Assembly (NCBI GenBank): GCA_002331575.1
Contig: DCZG01000136.1
Location: 141 to 15,350, forward strand
Direction: 5' to 3'
DNA from: Atopobium sp. UBA2090
Lineage (GTDB): Bacteria; Actinomycetota; Coriobacteriia; Coriobacteriales; Atopobiaceae
DNA length: 15,210 nt
Numbering within the stretch: position 1 is the stretch's first letter; the number at the start of each line of letters is the position of its first letter. The position numbers and the translations under genes are program-made. Below, piece after piece: positions 6,241 to 12,943 of this stretch. The notes below the pieces were generated by a model. That model was not told the origin of the DNA. It worked only from the letters and a program-made list of their open reading frames with translations, and did no database searches.

Positions 6241-7140
6241 ATGGGCTTCGATGCCGACGAGCTACTGGGGAGCATGGTCGACACGCACTGCCACGTGCAG
6301 AACGACACCAGCGACGACCCGCTCCAGACCGAGACGACGAAGGACCTGATCTGGTCCTGCCGCGAGGGCGGGATGCGCGGGGTCGTCCTGAAGGCCCACG
6401 GGTGGCCGGCGGTCAGACTCGCGAGAGAGCTGGACGCCGCCTGCGAGGGCTTCCGGGTGTATCCGAGCGTCACGCTGAACTCCACCGCTGGAGGCCCGTA
6501 CCCCTGGGTCGTCGAGATGGCCTGGCAGCTCGGCGCGAGATACGTCTGGCTGCCGACGTGGAGCGCCCTGAACGACAGGAACTCGCGCGTCAGCTTCACC
6601 CGGATCATGGTTGACAGGGGCTACAACGGCTTCTTCAAGGACATCCCGGAGAGCGGCTTCTACACGGGGCTGGACGAGGAGGGGGGTCTGAAGCGGAACG
6701 TCCGGGACGTCGTCGACCTGTGCAAGGAACATGACCTCGTGCTCGGTACCGGTCACGGCTCCACCGCAGAGGCCCTGGCGGTGGCGAGGTACGCGAAGTC
6801 CGTCGGGTTCGAGAGACTGGTTTTCACCCATCCACACGTCGGGATTTCCGATGTGACCGACGAGCAGGTCGAGGAGTTCGTCTCCTGTGGCGGCCACATC
6901 GAGCTTTGTATGCTTGAGACGGAGCCGTTCTCTGGCTGCATGACGGCGGAGCGTTGGGTGCGAATCTGCAAGACGGTCGGCTACGACCACTGCCTCATTT
7001 CCTCTGACCACTTCTGGGACTGGAAGACGACGATTCCGGAGCAGTTCCGGTCGTTCCTCACCAGGATGCACGACGCCGGCGCTTCCATGGGCGATCTCAG
7101 TGCCATGGTCGAGGTGCCGCGGCGCCTCCTGGAGGCCTGA
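6241..7140 (+). CDS. DUF6282-type amidohydrolase-like TIM-barrel protein
   Basis: This 299-aa protein has the layout of a metal-dependent hydrolase of the amidohydrolase superfamily, most like the DUF6282 group of unknown substrate. Metal-ligand candidates occur in the expected order: H16 and H18 in MVDTHCHVQ, K51 and H53 in VVLKAHGWPA (a lysine that may be carboxylated), H172 in GTGHGST, H197 and H199 in VFTHPHVG, and D256 in SSDHFWDW. No signal peptide is seen. It starts 5 nt after the aldo/keto reductase stop, using a GGAGG that lies in that gene's last codons, so the two are translationally linked. A short-chain dehydrogenase follows after 40 nt. A role in ring-opening or deacylation of a compound handled by the reductases is inference; I do not know its reaction. 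Confidence 0.8.
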   Translation: MGFDADELLGSMVDTHCHVQNDTSDDPLQTETTKDLIWSCREGGMRGVVLKAHGWPAVRLARELDAACEGFRVYPSVTLNSTAGGPYPWVVEMAWQLGARYVWLPTWSALNDRNSRVSFTRIMVDRGYNGFFKDIPESGFYTGLDEEGGLKRNVRDVVDLCKEHDLVLGTGHGSTAEALAVARYAKSVGFERLVFTHPHVGISDVTDEQVEEFVSCGGHIELCMLETEPFSGCMTAERWVRICKTVGYDHCLISSDHFWDWKTTIPEQFRSFLTRMHDAGASMGDLSAMVEVPRRLLEA

Positions 7141-7180
7141 CGCGGACAGGAATGCAACTGACAAGAGATAGGAAGAGCAC

Positions 7181-8032
7181 ATGAACTTCGACATCAACAA
7201 GGACCTGCCCGTCATCGCACTTCTCGGCGCGGGAAGCATGGGGGTCGCGATTACCCGGAGAATCGCCGCAGGCAAGCGCGTGCTCCTTGGCGACATCAGT
7301 GAGGAGAACCTCGAAGCACGAGCGAGGGAGCTGCGGACGAGCGGCTATGCCGTGGAAACATGCGTCGTGGACGCTCTGAGCCGCGAGTCGGTCAGGGCCT
7401 TCGCCGAGAGGGCCGCATCGCTCGGGGAGGTCAGACACTTCATCGACACGGCGGGGGCCTCGCCCAACCAGGCATCACCCGAGTTCATCGTGGCGCTCGA
7501 CCTCGTGGCCACCGCAGTGGCCATCGACGAGTTCGCCCGCGTGATCGCTCCGGGCGGCTCGGGGCTCGTGGTCTCGAGCCAGACGGGCTACATGATGCAC
7601 TTCTCCCAGGAGGTGGAGCGCCAGCTCGCGCTCACGCCCACCGACGAACTCGCCGACCTGCCGTTCGTGAGGGAGGACGCCGTCGCCAACCCCGGCATGG
7701 CCTACATCGCGGCCAAGCGTGCCAACCACCTGCGCGTCCGCACCGCCGCGGCAACCACCTGGGGAGACGCCCGCGCGCGCATCAACACCATCAGCCCGGG
7801 CGTCATCGTGACGCCCCTCGCCTACGACGAGTTCGCGGCGGCCGGCGACAGCTACCAGGCCATGATCGACGCATCCCCCGCGCGGCGCGTGGGCACGCCC
7901 GACGAGATCGGCGCGGCAGGCGCGTGGCTCCTCTCGGACGAGGCGGGCTTCGTCACGGGCACCGACCTGCTCATCGACGGCGGGGTCATCGCCGCCATCG
8001 AGAGCGGCCGTTACTCGCTGAACGTGAGGTAG
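7181..8032 (+). CDS. Short-chain dehydrogenase/reductase (SDR) family oxidoreductase
   Basis: This is a 283-aa NAD(P)-dependent oxidoreductase with a Rossmann fold. The glycine-rich loop is LLGAGSMGVAI (14-24), a GxGxxG variant of the classical TGxxxGIG. An acidic GDIS (37-40) at the end of strand two suggests NAD(H) preference. Catalytic residues are Ser132/Ser133 (VVSSQTG), Tyr175 and Lys179 (AYIAAKRAN). ARINTISPGVIVTPL and the C-terminal GTDLLIDGGV are standard SDR motifs. A variable insert lies at about 138-170, before the catalytic tyrosine. The start has a GATAGGAAGAG ribosome site. It is the fifth gene of the run and lies 5 nt from the acetyltransferase start. The substrate is unknown; sugar or polyol-type alcohols fit the neighbouring acetyltransferase but this is a guess. 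Confidence 0.92.
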   Translation: MNFDINKDLPVIALLGAGSMGVAITRRIAAGKRVLLGDISEENLEARARELRTSGYAVETCVVDALSRESVRAFAERAASLGEVRHFIDTAGASPNQASPEFIVALDLVATAVAIDEFARVIAPGGSGLVVSSQTGYMMHFSQEVERQLALTPTDELADLPFVREDAVANPGMAYIAAKRANHLRVRTAAATTWGDARARINTISPGVIVTPLAYDEFAAAGDSYQAMIDASPARRVGTPDEIGAAGAWLLSDEAGFVTGTDLLIDGGVIAAIESGRYSLNVR

Positions 8033-8037
8033 GGATC

Positions 8038-8592
8038 GTGACAGACATCTTCGAGAGGCTTGCCGCCGGCGAGCCCGTGGATATGCGCTCGCCGGAGTAC
8101 CGACCAGCGATTGAGGAACTTCAGAGGGGAAGCTTGCTGAGTTTCCGAATCAACCAGACATCGCCCGCCGATCGAGACGAGTGTAGACGTCTCATCGAGG
8201 AGCTCCTCGGACGTCCACTCGAGGGGCATGCTGACGTTCTCTCGCCCCTCCAGGTGGACTTCGGTCGCAACCTTAGGTTGGGACGCGATGTGTTCGTGAA
8301 CCACAGCCTCACGGTCATGGCCATCGGAGGCGTGAGCATCGGCGACGGCGTGCAAATCGGACCGCAGGTTACCATCGTGACCGACAATCACGATCCCTAC
8401 GACCGATTCGTCCTGCATTGCTCGCCAGTCTCTATCGAGAGTGGCGCGTGGATTGGAGCACGGGCTGTGATTTGCCCCGGGGTTACGGTGGGGGAGAATG
8501 CCATCGTGGCTGCGGGCGCCGTGGTCACGAAGGACGTGCCTACCAACGCCGTGGTGGGTGGCTGTCCCGCAAAGGTTATTAGAATGTTGTAA
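8038..8592 (+). CDS. Hexapeptide-repeat O-acetyltransferase (maltose/galactoside acetyltransferase family)
   Basis: This is a 184-aa acetyl-CoA-dependent O-acetyltransferase of the LacA/Maa/NodL type. Residues 4-60 form the N-terminal Mac domain (FERLAAGEPVDMRSPEY...LIEELLGRP). Residues ~72-184 form a left-handed beta-helix of hexapeptide repeats, such as IGDGVQIGPQVTI and IGARAVICPGVTVGENAIVA. The catalytic histidine is H118 in TDNHDPYDR, and VVGGCPAKVIRML is the standard C-terminus. The GTG start at 8038 is chosen because AGGTAGGG precedes it and the Mac domain begins there; the frame is open much further upstream, but only inside the SDR gene. It is last in the operon. Its product may modify a sugar, polyol or detoxification product; which one is not evident. 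Confidence 0.92.
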   Translation: MTDIFERLAAGEPVDMRSPEYRPAIEELQRGSLLSFRINQTSPADRDECRRLIEELLGRPLEGHADVLSPLQVDFGRNLRLGRDVFVNHSLTVMAIGGVSIGDGVQIGPQVTIVTDNHDPYDRFVLHCSPVSIESGAWIGARAVICPGVTVGENAIVAAGAVVTKDVPTNAVVGGCPAKVIRML

Positions 8593-8686
8593 GTGACGCG
8601 CCCCATGATTCTGACGCACGTTTTGTCACCTTCCTGCGGGTCTTCCGCGGGTTGCAGGACTATGCTCGGCTCCGCCAGCCCTTTTC

Positions 8687-8713
8687 GGCAGTGGTTTGAA
8701 GGCAGTGGTTTGA
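8687..8713 (+). repeat. 13-bp tandem direct repeat at a start region
   Basis: GGCAGTGGTTTGA occurs at 8687-8699 and again at 8701-8713, one base apart. The second copy ends in the A of the chosen start codon of the next gene, so the repeat occupies its translation-initiation region. No strong ribosome site lies inside it; only GAAGG at 8698-8702. Confidence 0.7.
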
Positions 8714-9357
8714 TGGCGACGGGTTCTCCAGACAAGCGAAGGCATGACATCAAGGCGGGGATTGACCTCGCGCTCATGGTCTGTCTCGTCGCGCTGCCCT
8801 GCCGCCTTGCGTCGGACGACCCCGTGCGCACCTGGGTCGGCGCTGCGTTCGTCGTCCTTCTCGCCATCCACAACCTGCTCAGCCTTCGCTGGTGGAGGTC
8901 TCTCCGCAGCGGCGGCTGGCGAGCGCCTCGCGTGGCACAGGCTGTCATCACGGCCCTCTGCCTCGTCTTGGCCGTCGTGTCGTGGGCAACGTGGATGAAT
9001 CCTAGCGCCGTCTGCTGGACGTTTCTCGCGATGTCGTTCCATGTCGGCCAGTGCGTCTGGCCGATGATGAGGGCCGAGCTGTCCGGTCACGGACACGTGA
9101 GAAGAGACGTGTCCCCCTCGGAGCGGCGAGCGAAGCGGCGCCGCCTTGCAGCGTTCAGCGCTGCTTTCGTCATTGCGGGCGTGACGTCAATCATCCTGCT
9201 GGGCATGCTGCCGATTCTTGCGCTGGGTCAGGCGCCTGCCACGATCGGCTCGGGAGTACCGCTGCCCCTCACCATAGCGGGACTCGTCTGCGTGCTTCTC
9301 GCCTTCGCATCGCTCGGCGCCTGGGCGCAGGAGGCCCTCTCGCACGGGGGACGATAA
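8713..9357 (+). CDS. DUF4405-like integral membrane protein
   Basis: This is a 214-aa polytopic membrane protein, not firmly recognised. Hydrophobic segments are at about 16-33, 40-57, 74-93, 98-118, 147-171 and 184-204. The short basic N-terminus before the first segment and IHNLLSLRWWRSL (52-64) resemble DUF4405 proteins, where histidines in the helices may bind haem. H53 and H110 are the candidates here. A charged loop (about 121-146, SERRAKRRR) divides two three-helix halves. The start is uncertain: ATG 8713 gives a family-like N-terminus but has a weak ribosome site. ATG 8662 (+17 aa) follows AGGA too closely, and the frame is open back to 8593. It begins 120 nt after the acetyltransferase and may not belong to that operon. 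A GGCT-N5-AGCC stem followed by CTTTTC (8668-8686) could be a weak terminator between them. Confidence 0.65.
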   Translation: MATGSPDKRRHDIKAGIDLALMVCLVALPCRLASDDPVRTWVGAAFVVLLAIHNLLSLRWWRSLRSGGWRAPRVAQAVITALCLVLAVVSWATWMNPSAVCWTFLAMSFHVGQCVWPMMRAELSGHGHVRRDVSPSERRAKRRRLAAFSAAFVIAGVTSIILLGMLPILALGQAPATIGSGVPLPLTIAGLVCVLLAFASLGAWAQEALSHGGR

Positions 9358-9522
9358 GAGCTCGTCACCTCATCGACGAGGCGTCTCACGCCATCAATCG
9401 TCCTCGGGTTTGTCCATCTGTGTGCCTATGACGCCATTATGGGGCTATCCTGAAAAGGCCGTTGAATCCATCCCCATGGGCTCGATGTGCTTCAGGCTGG
9501 GCAACGTATGGGAAGGACGATC

Positions 9523-10572
9523 ATGGCAGACGAAGTGGCAGTGCAGGGTCAGGCGCCGGAGGGTGGCGCCTCGAAGGGCAGCGGCAAGGAGAAGAAGCAC
9601 GTACGCAAGTCGACGAAGGTCATACGCTTCCTTGAGATCTACTACGGCTTCATCGTCCTCGGAAGCCTCGCCGGGCTCATCGTCACCTCGCGCGACGCCA
9701 TCGTCTACAACCTCGACACCCTCAAGGCGTTCGCCGACGTCTCCTTCTACAGCGTGGCCATCATGCTCTTTGCCAAGAGGATGCGGGTCGGTCGACCGTT
9801 CGCCATCGTGGTCTGCTGCGTGGACATTCTCTTCGGTCTGATGAACGTCGTGACCGGAACCTGGACCATCGTGACCTGGCTCCTCAACTCGCTGATCATC
9901 GGCGTGTTCATCGTGTACTTCGCGACCTCGAAGCAGGTGCGCGAGGTCCTGGTCAACGACTATTCCTCGGATGACGCGCGCGACGTCAGGATGCCGAAGA
10001 TCACCGAGTTCGCGTACTGGCGCAACCTCGCCATGTACTACTGCATCTTCTCGGTGGTCGGCCATTGGATGGAGGCGGGCTTCTGCTGGCTCGTGAGCCT
10101 CGGCGTCGTCCAAGGCTCGGTCGACTTCAACAACACGGAGCTCTTCCGCGACTGGCTCTATCCATTTGCCATCGAGGGCATCGGCTTCTGCATGTGCGTC
10201 CTCATCCTCTATCCGCTGAAGACGCTCTTCCTGCGCAAGCTCAAGAACCCGCTTCTTGCGCTGATCCCGAGCTTCATCGCCGACGCGCTGGTCTGCGCCT
10301 CGGTCGAGCTCTTCACGGGGCTTATCGCCAACCCTACCTACCTGCTGTGGGACTATCGTCCCCTCCCGTTCAACTTCATGGGTCAGATCTGCCTTCAGAA
10401 CTCGGTTGGCTTCGGCATCGTCTCGACCATCATCGTCTGGGTCATCTACCCCTTCATCGAGCGACAGTTCGACAAGCTGTCCAAGGCTGGACAGAACATC
10501 CTCGCCGGCCTCATCATCGCGTTCTTCGCGGTGCTCGTCACGCTCTACATGATCACCCTGCCGACCATCTAG
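9523..10572 (+). CDS. CmpB-type putative ABC transporter permease (PF06541-like membrane protein)
   Basis: This is a 349-aa membrane protein. Residues 1-33 are a charged, cytoplasmic tail rich in Gly, Lys and Ser. Four hydrophobic segments (about 37-55, 70-84, 92-111, 116-134) form an N-terminal part. The C-terminal part (about 165-349) resembles the ABC_trans_CmpB family: YYCIFSVVGHWMEAGFCWL (172-190), a family-specific WDYRPLPFNFMGQICLQNSV (276-295) and a closing pair of helices (297-312, 325-345). The family name is historical; these proteins have no associated ATPase here and their function is unknown. The start at 9523 has a GGAAGGACG ribosome site; an in-frame ATG 15 nt upstream is possible. 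Upstream 9358-9522 holds a 6-bp hairpin, CTCGTC-N8-GACGAG (9361-9380), and no strong promoter that I can defend. Confidence 0.8.
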   Translation: MADEVAVQGQAPEGGASKGSGKEKKHVRKSTKVIRFLEIYYGFIVLGSLAGLIVTSRDAIVYNLDTLKAFADVSFYSVAIMLFAKRMRVGRPFAIVVCCVDILFGLMNVVTGTWTIVTWLLNSLIIGVFIVYFATSKQVREVLVNDYSSDDARDVRMPKITEFAYWRNLAMYYCIFSVVGHWMEAGFCWLVSLGVVQGSVDFNNTELFRDWLYPFAIEGIGFCMCVLILYPLKTLFLRKLKNPLLALIPSFIADALVCASVELFTGLIANPTYLLWDYRPLPFNFMGQICLQNSVGFGIVSTIIVWVIYPFIERQFDKLSKAGQNILAGLIIAFFAVLVTLYMITLPTI

Positions 10573-10615
10573 ACGGGTTTGGCTGTTCGGAAGTACGTGA
10601 CCGTATGCACAGGAT

Positions 10616-10645
10616 CCCCCGGCCGCCGCTACGGATGACCGGGGG
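10616..10645. terminator. GC-rich hairpin between convergent genes, likely bidirectional terminator
   Basis: CCCCCGG (10616-10622) pairs perfectly with CCGGGGG (10639-10645) around a 16-nt loop. It lies between the ends of the CmpB-like gene and the convergent HXXEE gene. The following bases are CTTCCTCT rather than a T-run, so termination efficiency is uncertain. Confidence 0.5.
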
Positions 10646-10698
10646 CTTCCTCTAACTGGTCCCCGGCTCGGTCAGTGATTGAGCGAGGGAGAAGGCCT

Positions 10699-11364
10699 TC
10701 ACTCGGATGCTTTGACCTGCATCTTCCTGATCTTGTCCTCAGCAAAGCCGTAGACCTCGTCGGGACGGAACGGATACGCGGTGTCGCGGTCGCGCATGAT
10801 GAGTATCGGGAAGCCGAACAGCGCCATGGCTGCGACGAAGGCGCCGAGAAGCCCGAGGACGTACGTCGATGGTCCCGCCAGCCCCAGCGAGGCGACGCGG
10901 GTGATGTAGATGATGCCGATGGGCCACTGGAGGAGGATCGTCGCGCCCAGGCCGGGGTTGTAGAAGCTCTTGAGCTTGATGTTGGCGACGACGCCGTGCG
11001 CGATGATCTGGAGCATGCCCAGCATCACCTGCGCCAGTCCCAGCCAGATCACGTCGGGGAAGAACACCGCGCTCAGGTAGAACGCGTAGGTGAGAAACAC
11101 GTTGCTGATCCAGCATTGGTTGGCGTTGAAGGGGTAGCGGTCGGCGATTCCCTTGTCTTGAAACAGCGCGACGTTCGCCATCGAGGGGAAGCCTCCCGGC
11201 CAGGAGTATTCCTCGCACTGGTGGACGAGCATCGCCATGAAGCTGCACATGAGGATGACCTGGGTCTCGCTCAGGACGTCGGGGCCGAGGAGGAGAAAGA
11301 ACGCGAGAGCGACGAACAGGATTGCGCCGAGGTGATACCAGCTGTGACGACAGAAGTCGATCAT
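10699..11364 (-). CDS. HXXEE domain-containing membrane protein (copy 1)
   Basis: This is a 221-aa polytopic membrane protein. Its namesake motif is HQCEE (48-52), followed by SWPGGFPSMAN. A conserved second histidine, H123 in LQIIAHGVV, lies in a later helix. Hydrophobic segments are at about 11-28, 35-50, 86-102, 106-127, 142-160 and 167-190. The H...EE...H layout suggests a metal site in the membrane, but no activity is established. I place the start at the ATG 11362-11364 because the only ribosome site, AGGAG (11374-11378), is 9 nt from it and directly abuts the alternative ATG at 11371-11373. A second HXXEE gene with the same layout lies upstream on the same strand. Upstream palindromes suggest its own control. 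Confidence 0.82.
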   Translation of the reverse strand: MIDFCRHSWYHLGAILFVALAFFLLLGPDVLSETQVILMCSFMAMLVHQCEEYSWPGGFPSMANVALFQDKGIADRYPFNANQCWISNVFLTYAFYLSAVFFPDVIWLGLAQVMLGMLQIIAHGVVANIKLKSFYNPGLGATILLQWPIGIIYITRVASLGLAGPSTYVLGLLGAFVAAMALFGFPILIMRDRDTAYPFRPDEVYGFAEDKIRKMQVKASE

Positions 11365-11373
11365 ATGAGCCAT

Positions 11374-11378
11374 CTCCT
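11374..11378 (-). promoter_or_regulatory. Ribosome-binding site deciding the HXXEE copy 1 start
   Basis: AGGAG on the minus strand lies 9 nt from the ATG at 11364 and 0 nt from the ATG at 11373. Only the former spacing is workable, so the protein probably begins MIDFC rather than MAHMIDFC. Confidence 0.55.
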
Positions 11379-11413
11379 GAACAGAGGGAACACTCCACTT
11401 TCGGGACGGCTCG

Positions 11414-11437
11414 ATTGTAATTAGGCCCTACGGCCTA
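11414..11437 (-). promoter_or_regulatory. Possible promoter and operator of HXXEE copy 1
   Basis: On the minus strand, TACAAT (11419-11414) makes a good -10 box; the matching -35 (TTAATA, 16-bp spacing) is weak. The spacer holds a perfect dyad, TAGGCC-CTAC-GGCCTA (11422-11437), well placed to be a repressor or activator site. No adjacent regulator gene is obviously paired with it. Confidence 0.4.
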
Positions 11438-11442
11438 TTAAA

Positions 11443-11467
11443 TGGCCAGTTCTCAGGTTGCTGGCCA
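11443..11467 (-). terminator. Likely intrinsic terminator of HXXEE copy 2
   Basis: TGGCCAG (11443-11449) pairs with CTGGCCA (11461-11467) around an 11-nt loop. On the minus strand it is followed by TTTAAT. It lies ~42 nt past the stop of the upstream gene, a usual terminator distance, though the T-run is short. A palindrome CCAATTGG (11465-11472) touches its edge. Confidence 0.45.
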
Positions 11468-11508
11468 ATTGGAACGGTTGGAATCGCGCGTGCGGGGAGA
11501 CTATTGCC

Positions 11509-12114
11509 TCACCCCCAGAGCGCCTTTCGTACGTTGCCGAGAAATTCCGAGTACTTCATGCCGCTCGTCCTCACGACCACCTGCTGGGCGACAGCGACGC
11601 AGGCGAGCAGGTAGGCTATCGCGCAGGCCCATGACGCCGGACGCATGAGGTCGTTTGTCACCAGGTACCAGGTGGTGTAGATGGAGATGGGGAGCAGGAC
11701 GGCAAGCGCCGATGCCATGCCAGGCGTGTACGGTCTTCTCTTCCGGAACATCCTGATTGCTACGATGTGGGCGAAGCTCTCGATGAATCCCAGCGAGACC
11801 GCGGCGAACACGAGGAATGAGACGCCGGGAAACAGCAGCGGGACAAAACCGATGAGCAGCACGAGCACGTCGGTCACGAGACCTCCGAAGCGCGGATCGG
11901 CTTGGGTAAAGTGGAGGCGGTCCGTGATCATCTCCGTGAAGCCTCCGGGAAAGCGTCCCTCCTCCCAGAGGTGGATGACGATGCCCGCATCGAACAGGCC
12001 GACGCAACGTTGGGGCACTGGCATCGACGGCCAGAATGCGAGCGTGTATGCGAGAGCGCAGGCCCCCAGCACGGTGATGAGGACGAGGTTGTTCTTGAGC
12101 AGGAACTCCTTCAT
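11509..12114 (-). CDS. HXXEE domain-containing membrane protein (copy 2)
   Basis: This is a 201-aa polytopic membrane protein. HLWEE (48-52) is at the same position as in copy 1 and is likewise followed by a PGGF element. A later histidine, H116 in FIESFAHIVAI, matches the second conserved one. Hydrophobic segments are at about 9-28, 37-50, 80-103, 104-121, 135-153 and 160-180. The C-terminus ends in a short amphipathic basic stretch. A GGAGG ribosome site precedes ATG 12114; the open frame runs further upstream but without support. The two HXXEE genes look like old paralogues, alike in layout but not close in sequence. It is divergent from a TetR gene, with a 15-bp palindrome just downstream of its predicted promoter, so repression by that protein is likely. 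Biochemical function is unknown. Confidence 0.82.
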   Translation of the reverse strand: MKEFLLKNNLVLITVLGACALAYTLAFWPSMPVPQRCVGLFDAGIVIHLWEEGRFPGGFTEMITDRLHFTQADPRFGGLVTDVLVLLIGFVPLLFPGVSFLVFAAVSLGFIESFAHIVAIRMFRKRRPYTPGMASALAVLLPISIYTTWYLVTNDLMRPASWACAIAYLLACVAVAQQVVVRTSGMKYSEFLGNVRKALWG

Positions 12115-12151
12115 GGCTGACCTCCGCATTCGACGCGACTGGCCCAATGAC

Positions 12152-12166
12152 CCGACACGGTGTCGG
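12152..12166. promoter_or_regulatory. 15-bp palindromic operator candidate for the divergent TetR gene
   Basis: CCGACACGGTGTCGG is a perfect 7-bp dyad around one central G. It sits between the divergent HXXEE copy 2 and TetR genes, just downstream of the minus-strand -10 box and overlapping the upstream part of a possible plus-strand promoter. This is the expected place for an autoregulatory TetR operator. Confidence 0.6.
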
Positions 12167-12170
12167 ATAA

Positions 12171-12179
12171 TGCTAGTAT
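12171..12179 (+). promoter_or_regulatory. Possible extended -10 promoter for the TetR/toxin pair
   Basis: TGCTAGTAT is a TGn-type extended -10 (hexamer TAGTAT at 12174-12179) 63 bp before the TetR start. No good -35 lies upstream, where the operator palindrome occupies the spacer, so the assignment is tentative. Confidence 0.3.
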
Positions 12180-12203
12180 CGGGTGGCCGGGTGCGGCCAT
12201 CAA
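12175..12203 (-). promoter_or_regulatory. Sigma70-type promoter of HXXEE copy 2
   Basis: On the minus strand TTGATG (12203-12198), a 17-bp spacer and GATACT (12180-12175) match a housekeeping promoter. The predicted start of transcription near 12167-12168 falls at the edge of the palindrome at 12152-12166, so a bound repressor would block initiation. Confidence 0.55.
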
Positions 12204-12241
12204 CCAACAACCCCGTCGATGTTGTCGGACGAGAGGGTCTC

Positions 12242-12943
12242 ATGAACAAGCAGCCAGAGGTGAGGGCACGCACGCGTGAGCGCATCGTCGAGGCGTTCTT
12301 CTCGCTGTACGAGGGACGGAGCTTGCGCGAGGTCACCGTAGGAGAGGTCGCCGCGGCTGCTCACGTGAACAGGAGCACCTTCTACGAGTACTTCGACAGC
12401 GTCTTCGACCTTCTCGACCAGGTCGAGAAGGAGCTCGTGGAGAAGGTCAGGCAGACGGCATCGGAGGCAATCGAGGAGGGGAGTCCGCTTGACGCGGCTT
12501 CGTTCGCTGGGCGTGGTGCGGGTCTGTTCGAAGCCATCGGCGGTCGCTTGAGCACTCTCGTCTCCCATCCGGACAGCGCCTTCTCGGACAGGCTCGTCGA
12601 GGAGATGCGACCTTTGATGGGACCTGCACTGGGGGTGAATCTTGATGACCCACATGCGTCGCTCGTGGTCTCGTTCGTGCTCTCTGGCCTGGTCGGGTGT
12701 CTCTCGAGATGGCATGCCTCGGGCGAGACGATTCCGCGCGGCGAGCTGGCCGTGCTTCTCCAACGGGTCATGGCTGGGGTCCTGACGGTGCTTGGGAGCG
12801 GTCGGGATGGGTCGTCTCTCTATGAGGAGCGCATGGCACGAGCGCTCGGTGAGTCGAGAAGAGACTACTCAGAGGGTCGTGTCTATGCCTCACGCGAGGA
12901 ACTGATGGAGGGTATCGCCCAGAGGAGGGCGGCTCGTGGTTAG
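12242..12943 (+). CDS. TetR family regulator with antitoxin-like C-terminal tail
   Basis: This is a 233-aa protein. Residues 7-60 are a TetR_N DNA-binding domain with the helix-turn-helix VGEVAAAAHVNRSTFYEYF (33-51). Residues ~65-187 form a helical regulatory domain. Residues ~190-233 are a charged tail, not usual for TetR proteins. It contains MARALGESRRDYSEGRVYAS then REELMEGIAQRR, which resembles the toxin-wrapping C-terminus of type II antitoxins (pattern A..s..d...GrvyS.eEl). The gene overlaps by 8 nt a ParE/RelE-like toxin gene whose ribosome site lies within this tail's codons. I infer a fused repressor/antitoxin. The start has GAGAGGG upstream, and a frame extending further upstream is non-coding. 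It is likely autoregulated through the palindrome at 12152-12166. The alternative is an ordinary TetR with a chance tail. Confidence 0.88.
   Translation: MNKQPEVRARTRERIVEAFFSLYEGRSLREVTVGEVAAAAHVNRSTFYEYFDSVFDLLDQVEKELVEKVRQTASEAIEEGSPLDAASFAGRGAGLFEAIGGRLSTLVSHPDSAFSDRLVEEMRPLMGPALGVNLDDPHASLVVSFVLSGLVGCLSRWHASGETIPRGELAVLLQRVMAGVLTVLGSGRDGSSLYEERMARALGESRRDYSEGRVYASREELMEGIAQRRAARG
12923..12928 (+). promoter_or_regulatory. Strong ribosome-binding site of the toxin gene, inside the TetR coding sequence
   Basis: AGGAGG ends 7 nt before the GTG at 12936. It fixes this GTG as the start and implies translational coupling to the upstream gene, as in many antitoxin-toxin operons. Confidence 0.7.

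Noticed and set aside
7360..8037. In-frame upstream extension of the acetyltransferase (226 codons)
   Set aside because: The extension overlaps the SDR gene in another frame and is Arg/His-rich; the Mac domain and ribosome site support the GTG at 8038.
10675..11424. Plus-strand open frame of ~250 codons opposite HXXEE copy 1
   Set aside because: It is antisense to a clear membrane protein; the composition is His/Asp/Glu/Arg-rich, typical of antisense to hydrophobic codons.
11681..12241. In-frame upstream extension of the second TetR protein (187 codons)
   Set aside because: It lies antisense to HXXEE copy 2 and crosses its promoter; the TetR domain begins normally at 12242 with a ribosome site.
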